From NCBI RefSeq assembly GCF_020595055.1, contig NZ_JAJDOO010000002.1, positions 62,001 to 126,000 on the forward strand: 64,000 bases of DNA. The letters run 5' to 3'. Under the pieces are notes generated by a model that ran no database searches, had not been told where the DNA came from, and saw only the letters and a list, made by a program, of their open reading frames with translations. The stretch comes from Desulfosporosinus shakirovi (lineage in GTDB: Bacteria > Bacillota > Desulfitobacteriia > Desulfitobacteriales > Desulfitobacteriaceae). The position numbers and the translations under genes are program-made. Below, piece by piece: positions 36,101 to 43,819 of the stretch (the stretch's first letter is position 1; every line of letters starts with the position of its first letter).

Positions 36101-36710
36101 AGGATTTGAAGCCTTTTGGGAAGTGGATGCTGAGGAGGAGACTGCTGAAAGAGGGCGATGGATAAAAGGGCCGGGGAAACGATTCTTTGAAAGCATGTTT
36201 GAGGAGTTTGGAAAATGCCCTTTTATTGTTGAAGACCTGGGAATCATAACTACTGAAGTAAGTGTTTTGAAACAGATGTTTGGCTTTCCTGGAATTAAGG
36301 TACTTCAATTTACGCCACCAAAAGAGTTGTTACCGGATGTAATGGATTCGGAAACTAATTTCGTTTACTACACGGGAACACATGATAATAATACCTTGAT
36401 CGGTTGGTGTGAGAGGAATCAATTAGGGGAAGAGAAAGGCCAAGTCGGCATTACCTCACATTCACAGGCCATAAGTCAAGAAGTCCGTGAAGACTGTCGT
36501 CAGTTGATTGAAGAGTTGTATTTGAGTCAAGCGGTTTGGGTTATTTTACCCATGCAAGATATATTAGAGCTGGGCGAGGAAGCGCGTATGAATGTCCCAG
36601 GGACAGTTCATGGAAATTGGAAGTGGCAACTTGATAAAAATGTCGATCTGGATGAAATAAAAGATTGGCTTCTTACCAAAGCCGAAAAAGCAATGAGATT
36701 ACTGGTTTGA
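33153..36710 (+). CDS. Fused GH13 glycogen debranching/amylase and GH77 4-alpha-glucanotransferase
   Basis: One 1185-residue chain joins two enzymes. The first part has a beta-sandwich start (1-130), then a neopullulanase-like GH13 barrel: MYQIFIDRFFN (about 155), DGVFSHTG, nucleophile in GWRLDVADE, acid in LIGEVWED and GSHDTIR. The second, from about residue 660, is MalQ: GVLLHISSLPSSWGLGDLG, DLPHFVAADSCDVW, nucleophile in RLDHFRGF, acid in IVEDLG, and GTHDNNT. Together they hydrolyse and rearrange alpha-glucans, so debranching products can be re-used in cis. It follows glgA by about 130 bases. ATG 33153 or GTG 33144 could start it. Confidence 0.92.
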   Translation: MEFVAYHNSYDLYYREPFGSVNCGQKITFRINVLSPVPIDACILRLWETDREITNLMHQTTKKRNQKVASSEQRSFEVAEKGESYEAEYAGPNAPGLIWYYFVIYAGSRIYYYGNNNKRLGGIGSLWEQEPPAYQITVHKQTAVPEWYKRGVMYQIFIDRFFNPHEKGFICEPRKNTLLHADWSDQPVYIKDEQGRVTDWDFFGGTLQGVIEKLPYFQELGISILYFNPIFEASSNHKYDTGDYHKIDPMYGDDLVFKRLIDTARHWGISIILDGVFSHTGSDSIYFNKYGNYPEVGAYQSVDSPYHSWYKFKKDRQEYESWWGVDSLPEVNEMNSSYRQFVYGSENSVIQKWLKVGVAGWRLDVADELPDEFIQELRQGIKSINPNAVLIGEVWEDASNKISYDSPRQYFLGDELDAAMNYPFRNSLLSFILGQSDAKDVYQELMSLYENYPRENFYAAMNLIGSHDTIRVLTLLGNAPPEKSLTNTERRTFRLSPPVRLLAVQRLKLLSLVQMTFPGVPCIYYGDEAGVEGYSDPYNRGTYPWGREDRKIMDWYSRILRMRAEFEVLQTGQFEPFYFEQDVYGFSRAGNEEEIVILINRHRDEVKLVDLSPKLSSAPFIIDLINGERLTSETLSAVPINALNGRALFIKKNPPHDLQLQRSCGVLLHISSLPSSWGLGDLGQEAYDFVDFLAESGQSIWQVLPLNPAGAGACPYQSDSVFAGNSVFISLDHLINEGLLDLKETRRKYEQLINIGLRESLLNQGLKELKQKLLYEAYQKFTERLESSRANSLISLSSEYLSYKYSEYLSQENYARFQAKHKDWLQDYVLFRALKVHFGGAPWFEWESKIASRETEGLFNYSLLLQKERDFNEFLQYTFFYEWNKLKSYAEGKGIKIMGDLPHFVAADSCDVWVNRSLFILDEKGRPAKTAGVPPDYFSKTGQLWGNPVYDWKAQATSQYSWWKMRIYFALDQFDYIRLDHFRGFEAFWEVDAEEETAERGRWIKGPGKRFFESMFEEFGKCPFIVEDLGIITTEVSVLKQMFGFPGIKVLQFTPPKELLPDVMDSETNFVYYTGTHDNNTLIGWCERNQLGEEKGQVGITSHSQAISQEVREDCRQLIEELYLSQAVWVILPMQDILELGEEARMNVPGTVHGNWKWQLDKNVDLDEIKDWLLTKAEKAMRLLV

Positions 36711-36794
36711 CATTTGAAGTATTAAATAGAATAATAATCGTAATGGATTTATTGGATATACTTACTAATTGTTTAATGACTCTGTTTTAAATTT

Positions 36795-37382
36795 ATGAAA
36801 ATTGGGGATAAGGAATTGAAGAAATTTATCGGAATTTTTCTAAAAGGGTTATTAATATTGACTCCTTTAGTGCTTACCTTCTACATTCTCTATAAAATGT
36901 TTTTAGTAACTGATGGCTTATTTAAAGGAATGCTAGAGAGGTTTGGTTTATACTTTCCGGGATTTGGAGTGATCGTAACTCTGGCAGTGATTTTTATGGT
37001 AGGTTTATTAGCATCAAATTGGCTGACGAACGGATTACTAAATTACATGGAAAAGCTCTTAACTAAAATTCCGATACTTGGCAACATTTACGGAATTATC
37101 AAAGACACCGTAAATTCTTTCTCTGCTAATAAACAAGGCTTTTCTCGATTAGTTATGGTCAATATGTCCAGTGAACTTAAACTTTTGGGATTCCTTACTA
37201 ATGATGAAGAAAGCGCTTTTATTCCCAAAGGATATGTGGCAGTCTACTTAATGCAGTCGATGCAATGGGCAGGGAATTTAATTGTTGTACCGAAAGATCA
37301 AGTTCAACTTCTCGAAGTCTCCTCCGAAGAGGCCTTGAAATTTATTGCATCTGCGGGACTCTTAAGTAAAAAGACGATCTAG
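36795..37382 (+). CDS. DUF502 family membrane protein
   Basis: The 195-residue protein has two strong membrane helices (about 10-30 and 52-75), then a conserved segment KIPILGNIYGIIKDTVNSFS typical of DUF502, and a soluble C-terminus with SAFIPKGYVAVYLMQSMQWAGNLIVVP. The function is not known for the family. No Shine-Dalgarno is visible before ATG 36795, so the start is not firm. It follows the glycogen cluster by about 85 bases but is probably unrelated to it. Confidence 0.8.
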   Translation: MKIGDKELKKFIGIFLKGLLILTPLVLTFYILYKMFLVTDGLFKGMLERFGLYFPGFGVIVTLAVIFMVGLLASNWLTNGLLNYMEKLLTKIPILGNIYGIIKDTVNSFSANKQGFSRLVMVNMSSELKLLGFLTNDEESAFIPKGYVAVYLMQSMQWAGNLIVVPKDQVQLLEVSSEEALKFIASAGLLSKKTI

Positions 37383-37526
37383 GCTAAATGATGAGGTTCT
37401 GTATTCTCATAATACAGTCTTAGCTGAGAGAACATTTTTGATGATCTTACTGATATTATGACCATTGGCTAAGGTTTTTTCATGAAAAACCACCGGTAAA
37501 TAGAATGAAGAATGTGATGGATAAAA

Positions 37527-37562
37527 ATTTTAAGGCATGCCTAATTTGACACGCCTTAAAAT
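37527..37562 (-). terminator. Bidirectional terminator hairpin
   Basis: ATTTTAAGGCATG pairs with CACGCCTTAAAAT (one mismatch), with A/T runs on both sides. On the minus strand it follows the DUF1540 gene by about 30 bases and ends in a T5 run. It may also serve the plus-strand DUF502 gene. Confidence 0.65.
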
Positions 37563-37591
37563 TTCTTTATTATAGGGAATTTAAAAATTAA

Positions 37592-37759
37592 TTACTCTGG
37601 TAGAAAAGTTGCACAGTCAGTCATTTCACTGGTACTGGCGTTAGGTGATTGGACCTCGATCTTTTCAGCATGACAATGATCACCTGATTCGTAATAATGG
37701 CAAGTGTTAACAAGACATTTGATCCCGTTGTTAGGTTGAGGCATTTTTTTAACTGACAT
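37592..37759 (-). CDS. DUF1540 cysteine-rich mini-protein
   Basis: The 55-residue protein is short and easily missed. The minus strand reads MSVKKMPQPNNGIKCLVNTC, then HYYESGDHCHAEKIEVQSPN and ends ASTSEMTDCATFLPE. Cysteines fall as C-x4-C-x8-C and a distal C in TDCATF, which is the DUF1540 pattern; the family is presumed to bind metal or zinc, with no known role. An AGGAGG site lies 8-9 bases before its ATG. The surrounding gap (37383-38022) holds only this gene, its terminator and small hairpins. Confidence 0.82.
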   Translation of the reverse strand: MSVKKMPQPNNGIKCLVNTCHYYESGDHCHAEKIEVQSPNASTSEMTDCATFLPE

Positions 37760-38022
37760 TGCATATTCCTCCTTAAAATTGAATTCAGTTTAATATTTCC
37801 AGTTAATATGTTTTTTATGACATTAATTTATTAGAGTTTTGACAAAATATACATGCAGGTGAGAACTTAGAATGATTAACAACAAACAGAAGATATTTTA
37901 AAAGGGTCTGGATATCTAAAAAAGTTAAATATGAAGCCGATAGCAAGGACAAGCTATGGATTAAGAAGAAGTAATATTCAGACGTATTTTTAATAAAGTC
38001 TGGTAAGGGAGCAGAGCTTAAT

Positions 38023-38457
38023 ATGATCATCGACAAACTCAATCATAAAAGATTATGGTTCTTTCAGAAGAAGGCTAACAAGTATATTACGGACAAGAAA
38101 AAATCTTTAGATCTTCTCAATAATGCCATGAAAAAAGCTAACGCTAAAAGAGGTGCGCTTGGCGAAACCTGGGAGAAATTTCAGCTCTTATTTGGCGTAT
38201 TTAAAGATTGGATTAACGGCAACTATAAGGAAATGCCCATGCATTCGCTGCTAATGATAGTCCTGGGAATCGTCTATTTTGTATCGCCCATAGACGGGAT
38301 TTTCGATTATATTCCTTTTGCAGGATTAATCGATGACGCGGCAGTTGCTGGCTTTGTTATATCTCAAGTGAGCCTTGATCTTGAACGATATAAGCTCTGG
38401 AAAAAGCAAGTCGAAGCAGATTCAGCTAGCTCATCTGTATCTGAAGCATCTTCTTAA
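38023..38457 (+). CDS. YkvA/DUF1232 family protein
   Basis: The 144-residue protein has the DUF1232 core MHSLLMIVLGIVYFVSPIDGIFDYIPFAGLIDDAAVAGFV split over about residues 73-113: a single hydrophobic hairpin with the conserved SPID and DD residues. The N-terminus is basic and helical, the C-terminus short and Ser-rich. YkvA proteins are membrane-associated with no established function. GGGAGCAG lies upstream of the ATG, and a strong terminator follows. Confidence 0.8.
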   Translation: MIIDKLNHKRLWFFQKKANKYITDKKKSLDLLNNAMKKANAKRGALGETWEKFQLLFGVFKDWINGNYKEMPMHSLLMIVLGIVYFVSPIDGIFDYIPFAGLIDDAAVAGFVISQVSLDLERYKLWKKQVEADSASSSVSEASS

Positions 38458-38520
38458 GAGTGTTTTCTAGGAACTTTTGATGCTGCAATAATAGTTTTTT
38501 GAGAGTATAATTACTCTAAA

Positions 38521-38560
38521 AGGTAAGCAGAAGTAAAAATTAACTTCTGCTTACCTTCTT
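38521..38560 (+). terminator. Intrinsic terminator
   Basis: AGGTAAGCAGAAGT at 38521-38534 pairs perfectly with ACTTCTGCTTACCT at 38543-38556, loop AAAAATTA, then a T-rich tail. It separates the YkvA gene from the sigma-54 regulator. Confidence 0.85.
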
Positions 38561-38702
38561 TCATTAGAATAACTGTTCAATGGGCAAAAAGTTGAAAATT
38601 CGGAAGATTACATCTGTACTTGAGCAGAAATTAGTTGTAGAATTGAAATAACAGTTATGTCAAAAATAGTAATTCGATTTAGAATGTGGGTGAGGGGTAG
38701 AG

Positions 38703-40529
38703 ATGTCTGCAGTATCTGAATTATTGTCACTAACTTCTGAATTAAAGCTTAACAAATCCTATGTCCAACAGATAGCAGAAGTGATCGCAGCAGTCATAGA
38801 ATTTGAGGTTGCTATTATTGATAATAACTTAGAGGTAATTGCTGGGACGGGAAAATACCAAAGTGAAATTGGTTTTGTATACGGGAAAGGATCAATCACT
38901 GGACAGATAATTAACAGCGGCAGCAACTTTATCTTAGATGATGAACCGCTTAATCACAATATCTGCAAAGACTGCAATCAAAAAATTATTTGTAAACTCA
39001 AGGCAGGAATACTTTCTCCAATAATATGGACCGGGCATGTAATTGGCACAATTTCAATTTTTGCCTTTGATAACAAGGAAAAAAATGAGTTGCTTTCGAA
39101 CCGTGATAAACTGCTTGATTTTTTAATGAAAATATCAGCCTTGATAAGCAGCAAAATTGGCGAGAATGAAATGCATGGACGCCTTTCATTAATGGCTGAC
39201 CAATTCAGTGCAGTTATAAATTCCATTGTCGAAGGGCTCGTAACTATTGACCATTCAGGTTTTATAACCCATATTAACAAGTCTGCCGAAAAGTTATTGA
39301 ATATTACTACACAGCAAGTTTGGGGGCGACACATAAACGATATTTTCCAAGGGTTCTCAGTTCCTAAAGTGTTAAAACTGGGACAACCATATGTTGAACA
39401 AGAAATCCAGTATATAAATAAGGGAGAAGTATGCCTATTTATCAGTACCATTACACCCATAAAAACGAATCAGGAAATTATCGGTTTGGTTATTTCATTT
39501 CGAAGTATCCGCGAATTGCGGAAGTTAGCGGGTCGTTTGATTAGGGAAGATCGCAAATATACTCTGGACGGAATATTAGGTACAAGCAAAACTATGACCA
39601 TCCTTAAACAAAAAATGCAACTTGTCGCGGCAACCGACTCGACAATTTTGATTACCGGCGAAAGTGGAACGGGCAAAGAGTTATTTGCGAGGGCCATTCA
39701 TGAAGAAAGCCATCGCAAAAATGGGCCATTTATCGCTATAAACTGCGGGGCTATTCCAGAAATGCTCTTAGAAAGTGAACTTTTTGGTTATGAAGAAGGG
39801 GCTTTTACCGGGGCTAGTCGCGGAGGTAAACCAGGGAAATTTGAGCTTGCAAACAATGGGACAATCTTTCTGGACGAAATTGGAGATATGCCGATGCATC
39901 TTCAGGTGAAGTTATTGCGAGTGTTGCAAGAAGTTAAAATTGAACGAATTGGTGGAGTAAAGCCGGTATGGATTGATGTCAGGATTATAGCAGCCACAAA
40001 TCGCAATCTCGAAGAAATGATCAAAGAAAAACTTTTTAGAAGTGATCTCTTTTATAGGTTAAGTGTTATTCCATTCTTTATTCCTCCGTTACGTGAAAGG
40101 AAAGAGGACTTGATGCTTCTTCTCCATCACTTTTTGGATAAGTATAATCTGATTTTAGGTAAACAAATAACCGGTTTTACTCAAGAAGTTCAGAGAAAAA
40201 TGCTTACCTATCCTTGGCAGGGGAATGTAAGGGAACTGGAAAATGCTGTTGAGTATGCAGTAAATATTGCTACAAATGATATCATTGACAGCGCTTATTT
40301 ATCCTCTCGAGTCAATGACTATTTTGAACAGAATGCCAGTTTAGCATCGGGTGATCAACCAACGTTAGCTGAATTGGAGAAAACGGCAATTGCAGCCGCG
40401 CTGAAAAGATTTGGCAGTACCGGTCAAGCTAAAGAAAAAGCTGCCGATAGCTTGGGTATGAGCAGATCTACTTTCTATAGAAAGATAAAAGAATTGGGGC
40501 TAAATACTAAAATTCCCAAATGTAAATAA
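38703..40529 (+). CDS. Sigma-54-dependent transcriptional activator (GAF-PAS-AAA-Fis)
   Basis: A 608-residue enhancer-binding protein. The N-terminal GAF-like sensor (about 20-155) contains Cys88, Cys91 and Cys97 (CKDCNQKIIC). A PAS domain follows (about 165-270), then the AAA+ domain with Walker A GESGTGKE, the sigma-54 contact loop GAFTGAS, Walker B TIFLDEIGD and the arginine finger region, and a Fis-type helix-turn-helix at the C-terminus (AKEKAADSLGMSRSTFYRKIKELG). It would use ATP to open sigma-54 promoters. The two genes or operons just downstream each have a -24/-12 promoter, which makes them the likely targets. The ligand is unknown; a methylated amine or redox signal through the cysteines is possible. 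Confidence 0.9.
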   Translation: MSAVSELLSLTSELKLNKSYVQQIAEVIAAVIEFEVAIIDNNLEVIAGTGKYQSEIGFVYGKGSITGQIINSGSNFILDDEPLNHNICKDCNQKIICKLKAGILSPIIWTGHVIGTISIFAFDNKEKNELLSNRDKLLDFLMKISALISSKIGENEMHGRLSLMADQFSAVINSIVEGLVTIDHSGFITHINKSAEKLLNITTQQVWGRHINDIFQGFSVPKVLKLGQPYVEQEIQYINKGEVCLFISTITPIKTNQEIIGLVISFRSIRELRKLAGRLIREDRKYTLDGILGTSKTMTILKQKMQLVAATDSTILITGESGTGKELFARAIHEESHRKNGPFIAINCGAIPEMLLESELFGYEEGAFTGASRGGKPGKFELANNGTIFLDEIGDMPMHLQVKLLRVLQEVKIERIGGVKPVWIDVRIIAATNRNLEEMIKEKLFRSDLFYRLSVIPFFIPPLRERKEDLMLLLHHFLDKYNLILGKQITGFTQEVQRKMLTYPWQGNVRELENAVEYAVNIATNDIIDSAYLSSRVNDYFEQNASLASGDQPTLAELEKTAIAAALKRFGSTGQAKEKAADSLGMSRSTFYRKIKELGLNTKIPKCK

Positions 40530-40624
40530 ATTATCCTAAATTGAGATTAATGAAAAGGACTTTCCCTAGGGGAATTCAGAGATAGTATTTCGATTTTCGT
40601 TCTTATAATGAGACAACCTACTCA

Positions 40625-40680
40625 TAGAAAAGCTTTTTGGATGTGACTACACAGTCTATCCAAAAGGCTTTTCTATTTAG
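40625..40680 (+). terminator. Intrinsic terminator after the sigma-54 activator
   Basis: TAGAAAAGCTTTTTGGAT at 40625-40642 pairs with ATCCAAAAGGCTTTTCTA at 40658-40675 (one mismatch), followed by TTTAGTTTT. This keeps activator transcription apart from the transporter gene. Confidence 0.85.
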
Positions 40681-40809
40681 TTTTAGCGAAATCTAAAATT
40701 AGTATATGAACTTAGACTATTGAGAGCGAAGGACCATGTCTTTAAAACTGTGATTAATACACGTTTTCGTTCGGAACGGTTGTGTTTTGCACAAGCTATT
40801 AAATAATTG

Positions 40810-40825
40810 TGGCATGACTATTGCA
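40810..40825 (+). promoter_or_regulatory. Sigma-54 (-24/-12) promoter of the BCCT transporter gene
   Basis: TGGCATGACTATTGCA fits the sigma-54 consensus TGGCAC-N5-TTGCA. GG (40811-40812) and GC (40823-40824) are separated by the required 10 bases. It lies about 200 bases before the BCCT start. An imperfect inverted repeat around CGTTC-G-GAACG (40759-40785) lies just upstream and could be an activator site. The remainder of the 40530-41024 gap shows no gene. Confidence 0.75.
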
Positions 40826-41024
40826 ATATTCGGAAAATAAATCATAAACTCTATTTCGCGGCAGTTTGCAAATACTGCGTCTGCAATTATAAATAATGAG
40901 GGGGAATGCCAGCGATCAAGTGAACTCGTTCAACTAATCTTGAACATTGAGACAAGTATGGTATCAGGTACTACTCCCACTAAGAAGTCGGAGTCTCATG
41001 ATTGGATTTAAGGAGGAACGAAGT

Positions 41025-42611
41025 ATGAGTGAAGAAAAGAGTTTCTTGGGCAAAATTGATCGACCTATTTTTTCGATTTCAGCGCTTATTATGGTTTTTT
41101 TTGTTGCGTGGACACTGTTTCAACCTAAGACAGCTGGTGCCGCCTTCAGTGCTGTACAGAAATTCATCACGGTCAACTTCGGTTGGAGTTATGCAATAGG
41201 AGTTACATTTTTTTTGTTTTTTGCCTTTTATTTAGCATTTAGTAAATTTGGTAATATTACCTTGGGGAAAGATGGGGAGAAGCCTGAATACGGCACTGGA
41301 AAATGGTTTGCTATGCTGTTTGCAGCCGGTATGGGAATCGGCCTTGTCTTTTGGGGAGTAGCCGAACCAATGTCGTTCTATACTGCTCCGCCTTACGGTG
41401 AACCTTCGAGTATTGAATCTGCTCAAATTGCCATGCGTTATGTCTTTTTTCATTGGGGACTGCATCCTTGGAGTGTTTTTGCCGTTGTAGGGTTGTCAAT
41501 GGCGTATTTTCAGTTCCGTAAAGGACTGCCCGCTTTAGTCAGTTCTTCTCTTTATCCCTTAATTGGAGAAAAAGGAGCTAAAGGTTGGATCGGAAAAATC
41601 GTTGATATTCTAGCTGTATTTGCAACTATCTTTGGAGTTGCTACTTCTCTGGGGTTAGGTGCTATGCAGATCGCCACAGGGTTGAATTATGCCTATGGCA
41701 TTCCCACCGGTTTGATGACTTCAATTGTTATAATCTTAGTAATTACAGTATTATTCATAACATCTGCAGTAACTGGAATCGATAAAGGGATTTCCTTCCT
41801 TAGCAAAACTAATATGGCACTTATTGCCATCATTGTTGCATTTATGCTCATCGTTGGACCAACTCGATATATTCTTAATGGTTTTTCCGAAACTTTAGGG
41901 TCTTACCTTCAGAATATTCTTCAAATGAGTTTTTGGACAGATACTTTCAATACTAACCCTGGGTGGGTAGGAGGTTGGACAATTTTTTATTGGGCTTGGT
42001 GGGTTGCCTGGGGGCCGTTTGTTGGTGCGTTCATAGCGCGTATTTCCAAGGGCCGAAGGATTAAAGAATTTATTTTAGGCGTGGTCATTGCTCCTACTCT
42101 AATGAGTTTTGTGTGGTTGTCAGTAATGGGTAACAGCGCGTTGTTTGTTGATGTGGTTCAAAATGGCGGGATTGCAGCGGAAGTGGCAAAGGACTCGAGT
42201 ACAGCGATCTTTGCTATGTTCCAGTACTTCCCGTTTACGGGCTTCATAACACTCGTGTCGACATTAATCATAGCGATCTTTTTTATCACCTCTGCTGATT
42301 CTGCAACTTTTGTTATGGCTATGTTCACCTCAGGCGGGGAATTGAACCCTAAACCTGGGCTGAAAATCACCTGGGGTTTGATTGTCAGTGCTGTAGCCAT
42401 CGCATTGATGATAGCTGGAGGATTAGGTGCGTTGCAGACTGCTTCCATTGCTGCAGCATTTCCATTTATGATTGTCATGTTTGCAATGTGTCTATCAATT
42501 ATAAAGGCCTTCAATAAAGAAATTAACGGAGAAAGCGTTAATCCACAAGTGAATGATTACAATCCAACCACTACGCACCCCAGTAAGCAGTCAATTAAGG
42601 AAAGCTTGTAA
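41025..42611 (+). CDS. BCCT-family betaine/carnitine/choline transporter
   Basis: A secondary transporter with about 12 membrane helices. BCCT landmarks are GAGMGIGLVFWGVAEP in helix 3 and the tryptophan-rich segment FYWAWWVAWGPFVGAFIARISKGR in helix 8, which forms the aromatic box for trimethylammonium groups. It should import glycine betaine or a related quaternary amine by ion symport or exchange. I start it at ATG 41025 behind AAGGAGGAACG; the frame is open to 40947 with no site. Having its own sigma-54 promoter, and standing just before two MttB-like methyltransferases, it most likely feeds them rather than serving osmoprotection. Confidence 0.92.
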   Translation: MSEEKSFLGKIDRPIFSISALIMVFFVAWTLFQPKTAGAAFSAVQKFITVNFGWSYAIGVTFFLFFAFYLAFSKFGNITLGKDGEKPEYGTGKWFAMLFAAGMGIGLVFWGVAEPMSFYTAPPYGEPSSIESAQIAMRYVFFHWGLHPWSVFAVVGLSMAYFQFRKGLPALVSSSLYPLIGEKGAKGWIGKIVDILAVFATIFGVATSLGLGAMQIATGLNYAYGIPTGLMTSIVIILVITVLFITSAVTGIDKGISFLSKTNMALIAIIVAFMLIVGPTRYILNGFSETLGSYLQNILQMSFWTDTFNTNPGWVGGWTIFYWAWWVAWGPFVGAFIARISKGRRIKEFILGVVIAPTLMSFVWLSVMGNSALFVDVVQNGGIAAEVAKDSSTAIFAMFQYFPFTGFITLVSTLIIAIFFITSADSATFVMAMFTSGGELNPKPGLKITWGLIVSAVAIALMIAGGLGALQTASIAAAFPFMIVMFAMCLSIIKAFNKEINGESVNPQVNDYNPTTTHPSKQSIKESL

Positions 42612-42656
42612 AATCAATCAGAAGAGCATAAATATTTGGTTCTGACCTGATAAGCG

Positions 42657-42688
42657 AAGACTCACATTTGAATGTTGGGTCTTTGTTT
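42657..42688 (+). terminator. Probable terminator after the BCCT gene
   Basis: AAGACTCACATT pairs with AATGTTGGGTCTT with one bulge, loop TG, then TTTGTTTGTT. It lies 46 bases after the BCCT stop. Confidence 0.55.
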
Positions 42689-42746
42689 GTTAAAGGTTTA
42701 AGCTTGAATCTATAAGTTGAACCTTAAAGCTTAATTTAAATTATTA

Positions 42747-42782
42747 TCAGAGGGATTTTTTTACTGTTATTTATCCCTCTGA
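42747..42782 (+). terminator. Second hairpin between BCCT and methyltransferase operon
   Basis: TCAGAGGGAT at 42747-42756 pairs perfectly with ATCCCTCTGA at 42773-42782; the loop is T-rich. There is no T-run after it, so it may be a back-up terminator or a structural element rather than a simple terminator. Confidence 0.4.
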
Positions 42783-42809
42783 ACACTGGATGGTGATCGT
42801 TTTGCAGAA

Positions 42810-42847
42810 AATCCTAAAAATGGATTATAAAATCCTATAATAGGATT
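42810..42847 (+). promoter_or_regulatory. Tandem inverted repeats, candidate enhancer sites for the sigma-54 activator
   Basis: Two copies of AATCC-N7-GGATT lie 21 bases apart: AATCCTAAAAATGGATT (42810-42826) and AATCCTATAATAGGATT (42831-42847, a 17-base near-perfect palindrome). Spacing by two helical turns puts both on one DNA face, and they lie about 125-165 bases before the -24 element, the usual place for enhancer sites. Which protein binds them is inferred. Confidence 0.5.
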
Positions 42848-42971
42848 ATTACGAATGAACGAACAACGGCACCTTGGGAATTAAAGCCTATTACATCTCA
42901 AAATGAGATATTTCTGTTGGAGTGGAAAAAACTTAGGGGCTAAAATGGGGACTAATTGCTAGCGTCATGGT

Positions 42972-42987
42972 TGGCATAATATTTGCA
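42972..42987 (+). promoter_or_regulatory. Sigma-54 (-24/-12) promoter of the methyltransferase operon
   Basis: TGGCATAATATTTGCA: GG at 42973-42974 and GC at 42985-42986 with exactly 10 bases between. It lies about 57 bases before the first corrinoid-protein ATG and closely resembles the element before the BCCT gene (both begin TGGCAT and end TTGCAATA). No gene is seen in the 42612-43043 gap. Confidence 0.8.
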
Positions 42988-43043
42988 ATACTTCGTCTAA
43001 TTAAGTAAGACAATTAATTTTAACCTGGGAGGTAGAAGCGGAA

Positions 43044-43679
43044 ATGCCAAATTATTATGAAGAGATTTCTCAAAACGTGATTACAGGTCAACTGGACAGA
43101 GTAAAACAGCTGACTCAACAGGCCATTGGAGCAGGGAACAATCCCGTTGAAATTATCAATCAAGGATTGATACCCGGTATGAGTGTAGTCGGAGCACGGT
43201 TTAAGGCTGGTCAGATGTATGTACCAGAAGTATTAATGTCGGCACGCGCTATGAATGCCGGAATGGATCTCGTCAAGCCTCTAATTTTAAGTGAAGATAT
43301 CCCTTCCGCAGGTAAAGTAGTCCTTGGCACAGTAAAAGGAGACCTTCATGATATCGGAAAGAATTTAGTTGGCATGATGCTGGAGAGTGCTGGATTTACT
43401 GTCATTAATGTTGGGGTAGATGCGGGTCCTGAGAAATTTTTGCAATCGATAAAGGAGCATCAGCCTGGTGTCATTGGAATGTCTGCTCTTTTGACGACAA
43501 CCATGCTGGCAATGAAAGATACTATCGAACTCTTAAAAGAAGAGGGTTTGCGCGACAAGGTTAAAGTGATGATCGGCGGAGCTCCCATATCTCAGGACTT
43601 CGCAGATGAAATCGGTGCAGATGGGTTTGCCCCTGATGCGGGTTCTGCCGCAGATCTGTGTAAGAAACTTCTAGCCTAA
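43044..43679 (+). CDS. Methyltransferase cognate corrinoid protein 1 (MttC/MtgC-like)
   Basis: This 211-residue protein carries the methyl group on a bound cobamide. An N-terminal four-helix cap (residues 1-90) is followed by the Rossmann-type B12 domain with the ligand motif GDLHDIGKN (Asp-x-His-x-x-Gly; the His coordinates cobalt), MSALLTTTM and GGAPIS. It accepts a methyl group from the MttB-like enzyme encoded next and passes it on to a second methyltransferase, not seen here. It differs from corrinoid protein 2 at about 23 of 211 positions. A GGGAGG site precedes the ATG. A small hairpin (43718-43737) lies between it and the methyltransferase gene. Confidence 0.93.
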   Translation: MPNYYEEISQNVITGQLDRVKQLTQQAIGAGNNPVEIINQGLIPGMSVVGARFKAGQMYVPEVLMSARAMNAGMDLVKPLILSEDIPSAGKVVLGTVKGDLHDIGKNLVGMMLESAGFTVINVGVDAGPEKFLQSIKEHQPGVIGMSALLTTTMLAMKDTIELLKEEGLRDKVKVMIGGAPISQDFADEIGADGFAPDAGSAADLCKKLLA

Positions 43680-43819
43680 TTCAATCCGTTTTCTATTGGG
43701 AAGGCGGCTCGGCGAAACCATCCACTGGTGGCTATGGTAACTGAAGAACAGCATGGAACTCTCAATTAAGAAGCAGGAGCCTTCTAAAGTAGCTAAATTA
43801 AAGAAGGAGCGTGTGTGAT

